A stretch of 64,000 bases of DNA from Polyangiaceae bacterium (GTDB lineage Bacteria > Myxococcota_A > Polyangia > Polyangiales > Polyangiaceae). The notes beneath the pieces are model-generated. The model saw only the letters and a program-made list of their open reading frames with translations, made no database searches and was not told the DNA's origin. Below are positions 53,433 through 62,489 of this stretch, piece after piece; position 1 is the first letter of the stretch; each line of letters opens with the position of its first letter. Both the position numbers and the translations under genes were made by a program. The stretch is from assembly GCA_016712345.1 (NCBI GenBank), contig JADJRH010000001.1, positions 5,087,001 through 5,151,000 on the forward strand, in the 5' to 3' direction.

Positions 53433-56093
53433 ATGACCTTTCTCCGCTATCGCTCCGCCGCGTGCGTGATGGCCTCGGTGTTTGCAATCGCAGGTTGCCA
53501 AAACCCGGCGCCCATGACCCCCACCCGCAAGCCCAAGGGCCTTGTCACGCCGCCCGCGCCGCCGCCTCGGGCCGATGCCGGCCCCGACATGTTCGCCGCC
53601 GCCGAAATGGGCGACTTTGAAAACCCCGAAGCCCTGCACTACTTCACGAGGCGGCGCGACGGGAGCCTGCTCGTCTCTGTGCGGGCCGGCCATTTTTGGG
53701 GCCGCGGAGCCGCTGTCGACGGCAAGCCGCTCGCCGACAGCGCTTTTGATCTCGGAGCGGCTCCCACCGAAAACGCTGAACTGGTGGTGGCGGCCCTCAA
53801 GCCGGCCGCCGACGGTTATCTCTTTGCGTGGGTGGAGCGGTCGGGGGACCGAACAAAAGTCAAGACGCTCGCGCTCGCAAAAAACGGTTCGCCAATCGGA
53901 GCCGCCGCCACACTCACCGAAACGGATGATGAACTCACGTGGATTGATGTGCTGCCGCGCGATGGCGGCTCGTTGGTTGTGTGGGAACGCGGCGCCGGCA
54001 TGTGGATCGACGTGTTTGGCGTGGCCCTCGACGCAAAGGGAACCGCTGCGGCGGCGCCGAGTCCGCTGCTCAAACAAGTGCTCGGGTGGGACGACATTCC
54101 AAGCGGTGCCGGCCTTGCGGCGGTCATTCCCGATCCAAAGGTCAAACCCGACTCCGACGACGCCGGCACCGTCACCGCCGGCCAAGTGGTTGTGGTGCCC
54201 ATCGACGCTTCGGGCGCAGCCAAAGCCCCAATCACAGTGAGCGCTTCTCCCTCGGCCCAGCCTGATGTGATCGCCGCTGTCATCGGCGGAAAAACAGTGC
54301 TCGCGTGGACAGACGATCGCGAAATCGACACCGCCGTGTGGACCGCATCCCTCGACAAGAGCTTCGCCATCACCACGCAACCCAAACGCGCAACCCCGCC
54401 GACAGGTGAGCAGGCTCTCGTCGCGTTTGTCGGCACCGATCCCAACGGTGTGCCGGTCGATCGAGGCATGATTGCTTGGGAAGACGTCCTGCGCGCGCCG
54501 CCCGAAAGCCGCCAAATTCACCTCGCAACCGTGGGTGCCGACGGTTCGTTTGGAAAAGAGCGCGCCACAATGGCGTTTCACGCCGACGGTGTTCCGCCCG
54601 ATTTAAGCTGCGATAACAAGGGGTTCGGCGCTGTCACCCTCGCGCCCGCATGGCAGGGCGGAGCACCTCCGGCCGACGCACCCGTGTGGCCCACGTTCGT
54701 TCGATTTGGCCTCGATCTCTCGGTGCAATCGGCCGAACCCGTGCGCGCCTCGGCCTTCGGCGGTGAAGGTGTACCCTACCTCGTTCACGAACTCGCCTGC
54801 ACCGACGGCATGTGTACAACGCTTGGCACCGGCGGTGAAAACCCTGTGAAAGCCGCGCTTGTGTCGCTCACATCGCGAAAAACAGAGTGGTATTCACCCG
54901 CTTCGCGCGACCCCGATGATGCCCCGCCCCGCGCCGCGAGCTTGTCGGTTGTACACAACGGCGATCCCGTGGCCCGCGTTTCCGCCACCGAAATCGCAGC
55001 CGGCCAGCTTGTTTCGTGGGTCACCTACTCCGTGGACGGCGACGGTTCTGAACGCAACACCAAAGACGGAACCGCGAGCGTTTGGGTCGCCGCCGTTCCC
55101 GCGGGCGCCGCGCCCAACTCCGTCAAACCCGTGCAGCTCTCCAAAAAGGCCGTTTCCATTGGCGGCATCTCCGCGGCGGCTTCCACCGGCGACAAAAAAG
55201 AAATCGCGATTGCCTGGGTTGCCCGCGAAAAAGGGGAGTCGCAGGTGTACGTCACCAAAGTCGACGAAACTGGCAAAAAGCTCGCTCAAAAGAAAATCAG
55301 CGTCATTGCCCGGCCCAAAAACGCCAAAGTCCCAAGTGAGGCTTCCGACGTGGCCATCGCATGGTCGGCCGAGGTCGACGGATGGGTTGTCGGTTGGGTC
55401 GACACGCGCGATGGAAACGCCGAAGTGTACACAGCGCGCATCGACCGAAATCTCGGCAAAACCGTTCCAGATCGCCGCATCACCGACGCCCCCGGCGACG
55501 CCGCCGAAGTCAGCCTCTTTGCGCGCGGCAAAGACGTGTTCGCCGCCTGGTCCGACGCGCGCCAAAAACCCGAAGAGGGCAAAGGTGACATCTTCGTTGC
55601 CAAGCTCGACATCAAAACGCTCACCAAAGCCGCCGCAGAAACAAGGCTCGCTACCACGCCTGCCCACTCCCGATCTCCCCAACTTGTACCCGGTCCCGCG
55701 GGCGCCTTGTGGGCCGCATGGGTAGAAGACGCCGGTGAGGCCGACGGTGGATCCGCCCGGTTCGCCGTGCTCGACGCTCAGGGCGCCGCCTCCGCCACCA
55801 CCACTTTGCCCGGCGCCGTGGGTCACCCCGTTGTATCCGTCGCCGTCGCCTGCGCCGACACCGGATGCCGCGGAGTTGTCGCCAAGGGAGCCGAAGGCGC
55901 CCTCCTCTTCAACGCCTTCACACTCAACCCCGCCGCCATACCTACCCAACTTCGAATGCTGCTCACCCTGCCCGACGCCGGGTCGGCCGATGTCTCCCCC
56001 GTGTTTGCCGACCGCACCGGCAAAACCCTGTTCTTCGGTGCCGACGGCGCCGGTGGAACTGGACGGGTAAGACGCGTCGTCCTTGACTGGTAG
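53433..56093 (+). CDS. Large lipoprotein with propeller-like repeats
   Basis: The 886-aa product starts MTFLRYRSAACVMASVFAIA with lipobox IAGC, then a Pro/Ala/Thr linker. Repeating strands such as GYLFAWVERSGDRTKVKTLA, GSLVVWERGAGMWIDVFGVA, KTVLAWTDDREIDTAVWTAS, VAIAWSAEVDGWVVGWVDTR and DVFAAWSDARQK suggest a beta-propeller or similar repeat fold across the whole protein. It is divergent from the MopE-like gene (144 bp between starts). No enzymatic motif was seen. Large propeller lipoproteins of this kind are common in Polyangia. Confidence 0.8.
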   Translation: MTFLRYRSAACVMASVFAIAGCQNPAPMTPTRKPKGLVTPPAPPPRADAGPDMFAAAEMGDFENPEALHYFTRRRDGSLLVSVRAGHFWGRGAAVDGKPLADSAFDLGAAPTENAELVVAALKPAADGYLFAWVERSGDRTKVKTLALAKNGSPIGAAATLTETDDELTWIDVLPRDGGSLVVWERGAGMWIDVFGVALDAKGTAAAAPSPLLKQVLGWDDIPSGAGLAAVIPDPKVKPDSDDAGTVTAGQVVVVPIDASGAAKAPITVSASPSAQPDVIAAVIGGKTVLAWTDDREIDTAVWTASLDKSFAITTQPKRATPPTGEQALVAFVGTDPNGVPVDRGMIAWEDVLRAPPESRQIHLATVGADGSFGKERATMAFHADGVPPDLSCDNKGFGAVTLAPAWQGGAPPADAPVWPTFVRFGLDLSVQSAEPVRASAFGGEGVPYLVHELACTDGMCTTLGTGGENPVKAALVSLTSRKTEWYSPASRDPDDAPPRAASLSVVHNGDPVARVSATEIAAGQLVSWVTYSVDGDGSERNTKDGTASVWVAAVPAGAAPNSVKPVQLSKKAVSIGGISAAASTGDKKEIAIAWVAREKGESQVYVTKVDETGKKLAQKKISVIARPKNAKVPSEASDVAIAWSAEVDGWVVGWVDTRDGNAEVYTARIDRNLGKTVPDRRITDAPGDAAEVSLFARGKDVFAAWSDARQKPEEGKGDIFVAKLDIKTLTKAAAETRLATTPAHSRSPQLVPGPAGALWAAWVEDAGEADGGSARFAVLDAQGAASATTTLPGAVGHPVVSVAVACADTGCRGVVAKGAEGALLFNAFTLNPAAIPTQLRMLLTLPDAGSADVSPVFADRTGKTLFFGADGAGGTGRVRRVVLDW

Positions 56094-56238
56094 GTTTTTG
56101 GAAAAACCACCCCATTGGCCTTTTGAACCTTTTCGAGCGCGGCCAGCCCATGTCTGAAACTGGACATTCGAGCAGTAGTCTGACAGGTTAAGTTACCATG
56201 GGTAGGTTCCCACCTATCACGAATGGTAGGTCAGACCC

Positions 56239-56574
56239 GCTCCGCAGCCTGCTGCATCCCTCCCCAATCTACCCCATTTATCCATCGTCTACTCCATCAA
56301 GAGCGCGAACGAAGCGCGCGCCTACCTCAACCATCCCATCCTCGGCCCCCGCCTGGTACAATGCGCCAAAGCCGTCCTTGCGGTCAACGGGCGCACCGCC
56401 GCACAAATCTTCGGCTACCCAGACGACCTGAAACTCCGGTCATGCGCAACCCTCTTTTCTACCCTCCTTCCACCCCCTTCGGTCTTCCATCAAATCCTCG
56501 ACAAGTATTATCAAGGCCGCCCCGACGACCGAACACTCCACCTCCTCAGCGCCCTCGGCCCGGAAACGGAGTGA
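56239..56574 (+). pseudogene. N-terminally truncated DUF1810 family protein
   Basis: The frame ending at the TGA at 56572 reads LPHLSIVYSIKSANEARAYL, NHPILGPRLVQCAKAVLAVN, GRTAAQIFGYPDDLKLRSCA, TLFSTLL and FHQILDKYYQGRPDDRTLHL. This follows the DUF1810 family pattern (HPVLGPRL...IFGYPDDLKLRSSMTLF...LDKYF.G..D..TL). The first about 50 residues of the family, including the WMWFVFPQ segment, are absent and no start codon lies in frame, so it is a remnant. Confidence 0.7.
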
Positions 56575-57329
56575 TCGCCGGCTCGCCCAAACACCAAGCA
56601 TGAAGCACGGCGTATCGCCGCCATTCCAGTGTCACTGTTCGTTCGCGCAAGTGAACGTCCCCGGGCGCTGCGGGTGGAGCCCCCTCTCGGCCGGCTCGGC
56701 GCTGACGCGCCTGCGCCGCCTCCGCCCCCAAATCGCTCACCTCACATTCGTTCGTTCGCTCAGGGGGCGCCAAACGCTTGCAATCCTCGGCCCGCCGTCA
56801 CCAACAATGCCTTTTTCTCACCGCCGCCCATGGGTAGAAAACGCCGATCTACCCGTCAGGTCGGCGTGGGGAGGTTTTCGGGGCGGCGGACCGATTTGGT
56901 AGAACATGCACAAAAAAGGAGCCCCCGAGTGGCTCGCGAAATTCGGCTTGCACGCTTGAGACAACCGGGAGAACATGAGCGCCATGGTGACGGACCGCTC
57001 TGCCCATTCAGGTGTTCGGTGGGATTTGTTGGAAACCATCGTATCAACAAGCGGTCAACCTCCATGCTGACTGCCTACGAATGGGTGCTCCCGAGAGCGG
57101 GCGCGATCGGCCGTTCCCGCTCACGTGATCGATGACCTGACGATTCTCTCGATCATCGGCACCGGCGAAGCCGATCCAGGAGGCGACGTTTGCCGCCGGC
57201 TGACTGCCCGCGCACGCGGCGCCGGCTACGATTTCGACCTAGCAATCGGGCACATCGCATGAGAATGAAGGCGCGCCTGCGCCGCCTCCGCCCCAAGGGG
57301 TTACGTCCTCCACCACCTCGCCCAACTCC
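56575..57329. other. 755-bp stretch without a supportable gene
   Basis: Open frames here are short, Arg/Pro-rich and lack any family resemblance. The region lies between a decayed gene and accessory genes, so it probably contains degraded sequence. Confidence 0.5.
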
Positions 57330-57827
57330 TCAGCCGCAGTTTTTGGTTTTCCACCGGAAGCGAGCCACGCCCTGATCGCCGCGACACTCCACCCAACCCG
57401 ACCAATGATCGATCTTCGGTCTCAATGACGCCGCGCCATAGAATTCGTCGCAGTTTTGCATTGAATGCTGCTCCTCCGATTTGGGGTAGGTACCATTGCA
57501 GCCGCGGTTGAACCCAACCGTCACATGATTCCACTTGAGAATGCGCCCCGCGGCATCGATCACATACCCCTTAATGGTACATGAACTCTGCCATTTGTGG
57601 TCGAAGATCTCGCCGATATTCGTCTTCTTGTTGGTGACCGTGTAGTGCAGCGTCCACTTCGACGCCCGATCGCGCTCGGCCTCCTCGATTTCCCCCACTT
57701 CCGCCGGTTCCGACTGGCCACACGTCACGGCCGGCATCTGCTCCTCAAGCAGCGCCACCCTTGCCTCAAGCCTCTCGATGCGTTCGCGCATCGACACCTC
57801 GGTTCCCTCGTCGTTCTCGTTGCCCAT
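57330..57827 (-). CDS. Hypothetical protein with coiled-coil N terminus
   Basis: The 165-aa product (ATG at 57827; alternatives at 57884 and 57791) has a short coiled coil (RERIERLEARVALLEEQM) and a C-terminal domain with conserved-looking aromatic and Cys residues (KWTLHYTVTNKKTNIGEIFD, CTIKGYVIDAAGRILKWNHV, FNRGCNGTYPKSEEQ, HWSGWVECRGD, RFRWKTKNCG). It looks like a small beta-rich fold with disulphides, yet no signal peptide is apparent. Family unknown. It is divergent from the hydrolase gene. Confidence 0.6.
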   Translation of the reverse strand: MGNENDEGTEVSMRERIERLEARVALLEEQMPAVTCGQSEPAEVGEIEEAERDRASKWTLHYTVTNKKTNIGEIFDHKWQSSCTIKGYVIDAAGRILKWNHVTVGFNRGCNGTYPKSEEQHSMQNCDEFYGAASLRPKIDHWSGWVECRGDQGVARFRWKTKNCG

Positions 57828-57974
57828 AGGCGGCACCGTAGCCGAATCGTCACGAACGAGCAATGCCGTGGCGCACCTACCCATCGAGAAAAGCCGACAA
57901 CGCGCCTGCCCCCCAGCGAATCGACTTGGCGGGCAGTTGACGGGGGGCGGATGGGGTGGTAGCCGTTGAGTCGA

Positions 57975-58778
57975 ATGAGTACGCCCTCTTCTTCAGCGAT
58001 AGAATACAGCCTGTTTGATCGAGTGAAGCTTTCGTTTCCGATTTTCTACCCACGACGCGACGCTTCGGTGGCACCTCCGGGCGCGGCCGATTATCGGATT
58101 GAGGCGGCACCGGCAGTTGCGCTTGCAGCCCGTTATTATCGAGCGGCGGGTGCCTCGGGGACGGTGCTCTACTTTCACGGCAATGGGGAGGTGGTAGGCG
58201 ATCACGATGAGATTGCGCCTTTCTACCATGAGATTGGGCTCGATCTGTTCGTGGTAGATTATCGGGGATATGGGCAGTCGCAGGGGCGACCCACGTTTGC
58301 TTCGCTGATTGACGACGCTCATCCGGTGGCGCGTTTTTTCCACTCAACAGTGGATGCGGAAGGAGCGAAAGGGGCGCGCTTTGTGATGGGGCGCAGCTTG
58401 GGAGCCCAACCGGCGTTGGAGATTGCCACGCGGTGTTCGGAAGGGTTTCGCGGGTTGATCCTTGAGAGCGGCGCAACAAGCCTCCACCGCGTGTTGGCGC
58501 GCTTTGCCGAGGTGATCGCCCCGAGTATAACCGGGGAGGTAGTGGCAGCGCACAACGCGAAAATCGCGGGCAATCGGCTGCCTACCCTGATGTTGCACGG
58601 TGAACGGGATGATCTGATCCCTTTGGTGCATGCAACGGATACGGTGGAGTTGATGACGGAGGCGGAGCCGAAGTTGGTGGTGATTGCGGGCGCGGGGCAC
58701 AACGATATTCTGGTGCGAGATCCGGCGAAGTACTTCGGGGCGATTCGAGAGTTTGTGGGGCGGTGGGGTTTGCCGTGA
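57975..58778 (+). CDS. Alpha/beta hydrolase
   Basis: The 267-aa product (ATG at 57975; a TTG three codons earlier is possible) carries the serine-hydrolase features VLYFHGNGEVVGDHDEIAPF (oxyanion HGNG), FVVDYRGYGQSQGRP, nucleophile elbow MGRSLGAQPALE (G-R-S-L-G), LMLHGERDDLIPL (acid) and GAGHNDIL (His). It resembles the BEM46/YqkD-like family of cytoplasmic or membrane-associated esterases. The integrase frame runs antisense through its 3' half. Confidence 0.88.
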   Translation: MSTPSSSAIEYSLFDRVKLSFPIFYPRRDASVAPPGAADYRIEAAPAVALAARYYRAAGASGTVLYFHGNGEVVGDHDEIAPFYHEIGLDLFVVDYRGYGQSQGRPTFASLIDDAHPVARFFHSTVDAEGAKGARFVMGRSLGAQPALEIATRCSEGFRGLILESGATSLHRVLARFAEVIAPSITGEVVAAHNAKIAGNRLPTLMLHGERDDLIPLVHATDTVELMTEAEPKLVVIAGAGHNDILVRDPAKYFGAIREFVGRWGLP

Positions 58779-60491
58779 AGCTCCCACCGCGTGACAGACA
58801 CCCAGTTCGGATCGCGTGGAGGGGGGCCCGCGGCGTTCGCTCCTGATCTGTGCACGTCTCGCGGGTTCGGTTTCTCCCAAGCGCCCGCGGACGGGGCCCC
58901 TTCCCCGCCGCAGGTCTGTTGGGCCATGCACGTCGTTTGCTTCCTTTTCATCAATTAGTTCAAGCAATTGCGGAACTGTCATCACATTCTTGGTAGCCAA
59001 CGGATAGCCAACCGACGGATCGTTCACCGATAGGCTTGTTTGCTCGCTGGAAATGGTCGCGGACCCCTCCTTTTTTACCAAATGCTGCACGTTGGCTACG
59101 GTGGCGCGCGCAGCGATCTGAAGTGTACCTTCCGCGAGATGGGCATAGCGAGTTGTACTCGCCGGAGAAGTGTGGCCGAGCATGCCTTGAGTTTCTTGCA
59201 TGCTCCACATGCGGCCCCAGCATCCCGAGATAAGCATTGAAGCGCAGGTGTGCCGCAGATCATGCCAGCGCACGCGGCGCGTGATGCCGAGGGTGCGAAG
59301 GTGTCGCTTGAAACGATTGACCCATGAGCGCTTGCCCGCTCGTTTCGTTCGGTGGTGAAGGTGTTTGCCTCGGTCGCGGCGCGCTCCGCCTTGGTTTGGA
59401 AAAACAAGTTTGGAAGGATTGCGCGGCGCGTACGACGGGAGAAGTTTCAACCACTCCTGCGCGGCAAGAAGTCCGATTCCGAAGAGCGGCACGTATCGAA
59501 TTTTTCCGTTCTTGGGTGCACGACCCTTGGAGCCGAAGCGCACGGTGACTTCGGGACGGTCACCATCGACGCGAATGTCGCGCAGTTCCAAGTTCATCAT
59601 TTCGCCGAGGCGCAAACCGGTTCCGATGGCGAACAAAATCATCCACCGATCGGCGGCCGGGATTAGCTCGTTTGTCCGAATGCGCTCGATCTCTTCAGCG
59701 CTCAGGTAAGTCCACGGCTCTTCAGTTCGCTTCTCGCGCGCAATCTTGATGTGGGCAACCGGGTTGGAGGAAACAAGTCCGGCCGTTGGAGCCTGTGCCG
59801 CGGCGAATAACATTCTGAGGAGCGCCACCGCTTTGACCACGGTGCCCCGGCTAATGCGTCGCGTTCCGTCCTTGACCGGGCGTTTTCGAAGCACCTCGTA
59901 CCACTCAACAATCAGTTTTGGTTGGTCGGCGAGTGCTCGCATGGGGATATCAACAATGGGAGTCCCCTCAATGTTGTTGCGCCAAACACTGCGGAGCTTT
60001 TTAGAATCTTGAAAGTCGCCACTCAACTCGCGAGTATTCAGGAAACGTTCACCAAACATCCGCAGCGTCACCCCACCCACGGGCGGTGCGTTCACCTTTG
60101 ATAGCTCCATCAAAGTCGCGCGCCTTACCTCGTCGGCTTCTTCATACGATGGGTAGACACCTAAGCTCCGGCGCTCCCCGGCGATGACCATTCGAACCTG
60201 AAATCTACCATCGCCGAGGGCAGACACCGAACCCTCACCGTTCGCTTTCTTCCTTTTCTGCTCTTGGTCGACAACCTGACAGTCAGACTCGAAGTCTGAG
60301 GTACCTTGAGTTTGGGCAGGTGCGAGAGTGGCAGTTTGGGTTTCCGCCAAACTGCCACTCTTAATCAAGACCAAGGTTCCCGGTTTGGGCCCCTTCTGAT
60401 TAGCAGTTTGTTTCTTTTTTAAACTGACAGTTTGCCTACCCGCGAGAGTGGCAGTTTGTCGCTTGGCGAGAACGGCAGTTGAGTGGCTCAT
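58344..60491 (-). CDS. Tyrosine recombinase/phage-type integrase with iterated N-terminal extension
   Basis: The catalytic domain (about 255-460) has all key residues: Arg 294 (GTGLRLGE), Lys 322, His 410 and Arg 413 (WHDLRHTCAS), His 440 (GMLGHTS) and Tyr 449 (TTRYAHL). An arm-type DNA-binding domain lies before it (GEGSVSALGDGRFQVRMVI). Residues 1-65 contain iterated QTATLA-like peptides encoded by repeated GCAGTTTG boxes. The start overlaps the upstream gene by ATGA. After about residue 570 the frame continues antisense through the hydrolase gene to a stop at 58344; the true protein probably ends earlier, and the lost stop may be a frameshift or an insertion boundary. Likely from an integrated element. 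Confidence 0.88.
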   Translation of the reverse strand: MSHSTAVLAKRQTATLAGRQTVSLKKKQTANQKGPKPGTLVLIKSGSLAETQTATLAPAQTQGTSDFESDCQVVDQEQKRKKANGEGSVSALGDGRFQVRMVIAGERRSLGVYPSYEEADEVRRATLMELSKVNAPPVGGVTLRMFGERFLNTRELSGDFQDSKKLRSVWRNNIEGTPIVDIPMRALADQPKLIVEWYEVLRKRPVKDGTRRISRGTVVKAVALLRMLFAAAQAPTAGLVSSNPVAHIKIAREKRTEEPWTYLSAEEIERIRTNELIPAADRWMILFAIGTGLRLGEMMNLELRDIRVDGDRPEVTVRFGSKGRAPKNGKIRYVPLFGIGLLAAQEWLKLLPSYAPRNPSKLVFPNQGGARRDRGKHLHHRTKRAGKRSWVNRFKRHLRTLGITRRVRWHDLRHTCASMLISGCWGRMWSMQETQGMLGHTSPASTTRYAHLAEGTLQIAARATVANVQHLVKKEGSATISSEQTSLSVNDPSVGYPLATKNVMTVPQLLELIDEKEANDVHGPTDLRRGRGPVRGRLGETEPARRAQIRSERRGPPSTRSELGVCHAVGASRQTPPPHKLSNRPEVLRRISHQNIVVPRARNHHQLRLRLRHQLHRIRCMHQRDQIIPFTVQHQGRQPIARDFRVVRCHYLPGYTRGDHLGKARQHAVEACCAALKDQPAKPFRTPRGNLQRRLGSQAAPHHKARPFRSFRIHC
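60322..60482. repeat. Iterated GCAGTTTG boxes inside the integrase 5' end
   Basis: GCGAGAGTGGCAGTTTG occurs perfectly at 60322-60338 and 60442-60458, with a diverged third copy at 60466-60482. An inverted copy CCAAACTGCCACTC at 60347-60360 forms a 14-bp palindromic arm pair with the first. Further GCAGTTTG/ACAGTTTG boxes lie at 60403 and 60427. Besides coding QTATLA-like peptides they could be integrase or accessory-factor binding sites. Confidence 0.6.
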
Positions 60492-60763
60492 TCCTTTATG
60501 TCCTCAATTGAGAAACCGAACTGTTTGAGGGCGCGGCGTGCTCTTGCTCGTACGATATCACTCACCGGCGGTTCATGTTGGGGTTGATAATGTTGCTGCA
60601 TAACAGCTCCCCGACGTGTAGCGCCCTCCGAAGATGTACTACTATACTCGTTTGCCAATTCCCGCAAAACGGTTTCCCGTTCATTGGCAAGGCGAGTTTC
60701 TTGTTTGGCAATCTCGGCAAGACGCTGCCAAAAGACCGCGACGCGACTGTTGCGGGCGCTCAT
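60488..60763 (-). CDS. Small protein coupled to the integrase
   Basis: The 91-aa product starts at the ATG at 60763 (GAGGTGCAA upstream). It is helical and polar (VFWQRLAEIAKQETRLANER) and ends RARARRALKQFGFSIEDIKE, a basic helix that may bind DNA. Its stop overlaps the integrase start as ATGA. The position suggests an excision or regulatory partner of the recombinase, but no known fold is recognised. Confidence 0.6.
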   Translation of the reverse strand: MSARNSRVAVFWQRLAEIAKQETRLANERETVLRELANEYSSTSSEGATRRGAVMQQHYQPQHEPPVSDIVRARARRALKQFGFSIEDIKE

Positions 60764-60971
60764 TTGCACCTCGCAAAATTGGTTTCCCCCGATGGGTTTG
60801 GATGGTTGGGGATCATCGTTATCTCCCTGGTGGATCTGTACCCGACGTGGCGCGTTGATACGTGATTGAATGCCCACACGCAACGGGTGGTGGGCTTCGA
60901 CGCTGAAAAAAGGTGTCGACCTGTAAGACAAGGGGCCGTGTATGCAGCGCCAGCAAGTTTCACAATATCAG

Positions 60972-61469
60972 CTATTTACGCAGGCTAGTCCGGTGTGCGG
61001 AGAATACAGATCCCGTCTGCCGCTTTTCTTGCGAATCGACGATGCGGGCCAACTCACGGATGCTCAGAGCGGGGTTTTGGACCTCAATCCAAGCTCGAAC
61101 TCTGGGGCCAGAACGCCCCAATTTGACTAACAGGTGCACGTAAGATCGGTGGTAGATCTTTCCCAGAATCTTGGAGCGATTTTCGCGCTTTTTCGCGAGG
61201 CGAATTGCCGCATCGCATCGCTGAAGTACGGTCGCACCAAACAACAGGTCGATGACCGCTTTCGCCGTGGATTCATCTACTGTCAAGGCGGTAGCTTGCA
61301 CATGATCACCAACAGCGGGCATCGGGACTCTGGGCGGCCAGCGAACGAGAAGGCCGGCCGGCAAGAGTAGCAGGGAGGCTCCGTGGGCAATCGGGTTGTG
61401 GATCGCAGAAACAAGCACTCTCATGGTGTAATCCCTGGTTTGCTCCAGATGATCTTGCTCACTGGGCAT
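60972..61469 (-). CDS. Hypothetical protein of the integrated element
   Basis: The 165-aa product has a mixed N-terminal part (MRVLVSAIHNPIAHGASLLL) and a basic C-terminal part (AAIRLAKKRENRSKILGKIY, RSYVHLLVKLGRSGPRVRAW, LSIRELARIVDSQEKRQ). The last segment looks like a helix-turn-helix-type element. Only a weak Shine-Dalgarno (GAGAAG) precedes the ATG. Family unknown; coding is likely but not certain. Confidence 0.45.
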   Translation of the reverse strand: MPSEQDHLEQTRDYTMRVLVSAIHNPIAHGASLLLLPAGLLVRWPPRVPMPAVGDHVQATALTVDESTAKAVIDLLFGATVLQRCDAAIRLAKKRENRSKILGKIYHRSYVHLLVKLGRSGPRVRAWIEVQNPALSIRELARIVDSQEKRQTGSVFSAHRTSLRK

Positions 61470-61925
61470 GACGACTTCTCAAGCCGCCTGACGCGGCCTT
61501 TGCTGCGTTATTGTGAACGCAATCAATTCCCTCCCCGACGGACGTAAAAAATGTCCTCGCGGGTTCACCGGCACCGTTTGACCGGCGGCGACTGCACATT
61601 GCTGTTCGACGTTATTGCTTCTTTTTGGCGCTGATCCCGAAGGCAAGAAGCCGCCTGTCGCCAAGCGCTGCGGAAGCGCGGTCCCGCGCAGCCGTCCAAT
61701 ACCGCGCGTTACGCGTTACGCGTCCCGAGGATGAATCGCGACCTCATATTCAAGCACGCCATGCACCAATACCGTCGGTGACGGCGCTCGCCACGTTCTT
61801 TGGCTTGTATGAGGGTAGGTTGTCAGGCGACGACCTGACAGTTGCCGTCGCAACGCTGGTCAGTTCAGGGACGGTCACTTCGGGCGTTGCGGACGCGATC
61901 GAAAAGCCTTTACCTATCGCAACGG
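61470..61925. other. 456-bp stretch without a supportable gene
   Basis: It separates the integrase-linked genes from the RHS/immunity pair. A TTG-initiated plus-strand frame from 61625 enters the immunity gene in antisense and has no family features. No tRNA-like fold or clear attachment-site repeat was found. Confidence 0.4.
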
Positions 61926-62489
61926 TCAGTTCAGAGGCGGGGTCACTTCTCGAAAATCGGCGCCTTTACAGCCCACATGCTGCATCGCTTCGCGTAACTC
62001 TTCAGAAACGATTAGAGCCACGCGAAACCCCCACAGTCTGAAGATGTGGGCGTCCTTCGGAATGCGATTGGTATCGAGAATCAATCTTGTTATCGAGTGG
62101 TATTGGCCGGCAAGATCCGCGCGATGGTCTTTTAGTGTCCACTTTGTGAATTTGGAAAGGCGTTCATCCACGCAATTCACAATGCGCAGCACGTTCAACA
62201 CGACTCGTCGCTCGTGTCCCTCGATCTCTAAAGGCAGACATTGAACGTCCGCACCGGCCAGGTTCCGAACCACCTTTGCCAACTTCTCGGTGGCGATTGG
62301 AACGGCGAAGCTCGTTAGGGAAAACTCAAGAGCGGGCCCCTCGTGATGCACCGCGGCTCTCAACGGTAGGTCGGAATCCAGTGGAACGCCGATCCTAAGA
62401 TGTGGCTCCGACCCATCTGACAGCGTGATCTCCCCAACGTGCCACCGGTTCGGCGATGACATATCGTCAACTAGGTCGTAGTATCTCAT
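61926..62489 (-). CDS. Imm11-type (DUF1629-like) immunity protein
   Basis: The 187-aa product begins MRYYDLVDDMSSPNRWHVGE, the usual opening of the imm11/DUF1629 family, and continues with LRAAVHHEGPALEFSLTSFA, VNCVDERLSKFTKW, and DTNRIPKDAHIFRLWGFRVA. Members neutralise toxins carried on the C termini of neighbouring polymorphic effectors. Its ATG overlaps the RHS toxin stop (ATGA), so toxin and antidote are translationally coupled. Confidence 0.82.
   Translation of the reverse strand: MRYYDLVDDMSSPNRWHVGEITLSDGSEPHLRIGVPLDSDLPLRAAVHHEGPALEFSLTSFAVPIATEKLAKVVRNLAGADVQCLPLEIEGHERRVVLNVLRIVNCVDERLSKFTKWTLKDHRADLAGQYHSITRLILDTNRIPKDAHIFRLWGFRVALIVSEELREAMQHVGCKGADFREVTPPLN

Noticed and set aside
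53289..54581. 430-codon upstream extension of the MopE-like frame
   Set aside because: It is antisense to the large lipoprotein gene (53433-56093), shows no family features, and the lipoprotein signal with a good Shine-Dalgarno starts at 53288.
61625..62041. 138-codon plus-strand frame starting with TTG
   Set aside because: It has a weak start, overlaps the immunity gene in antisense and shows no recognisable features.
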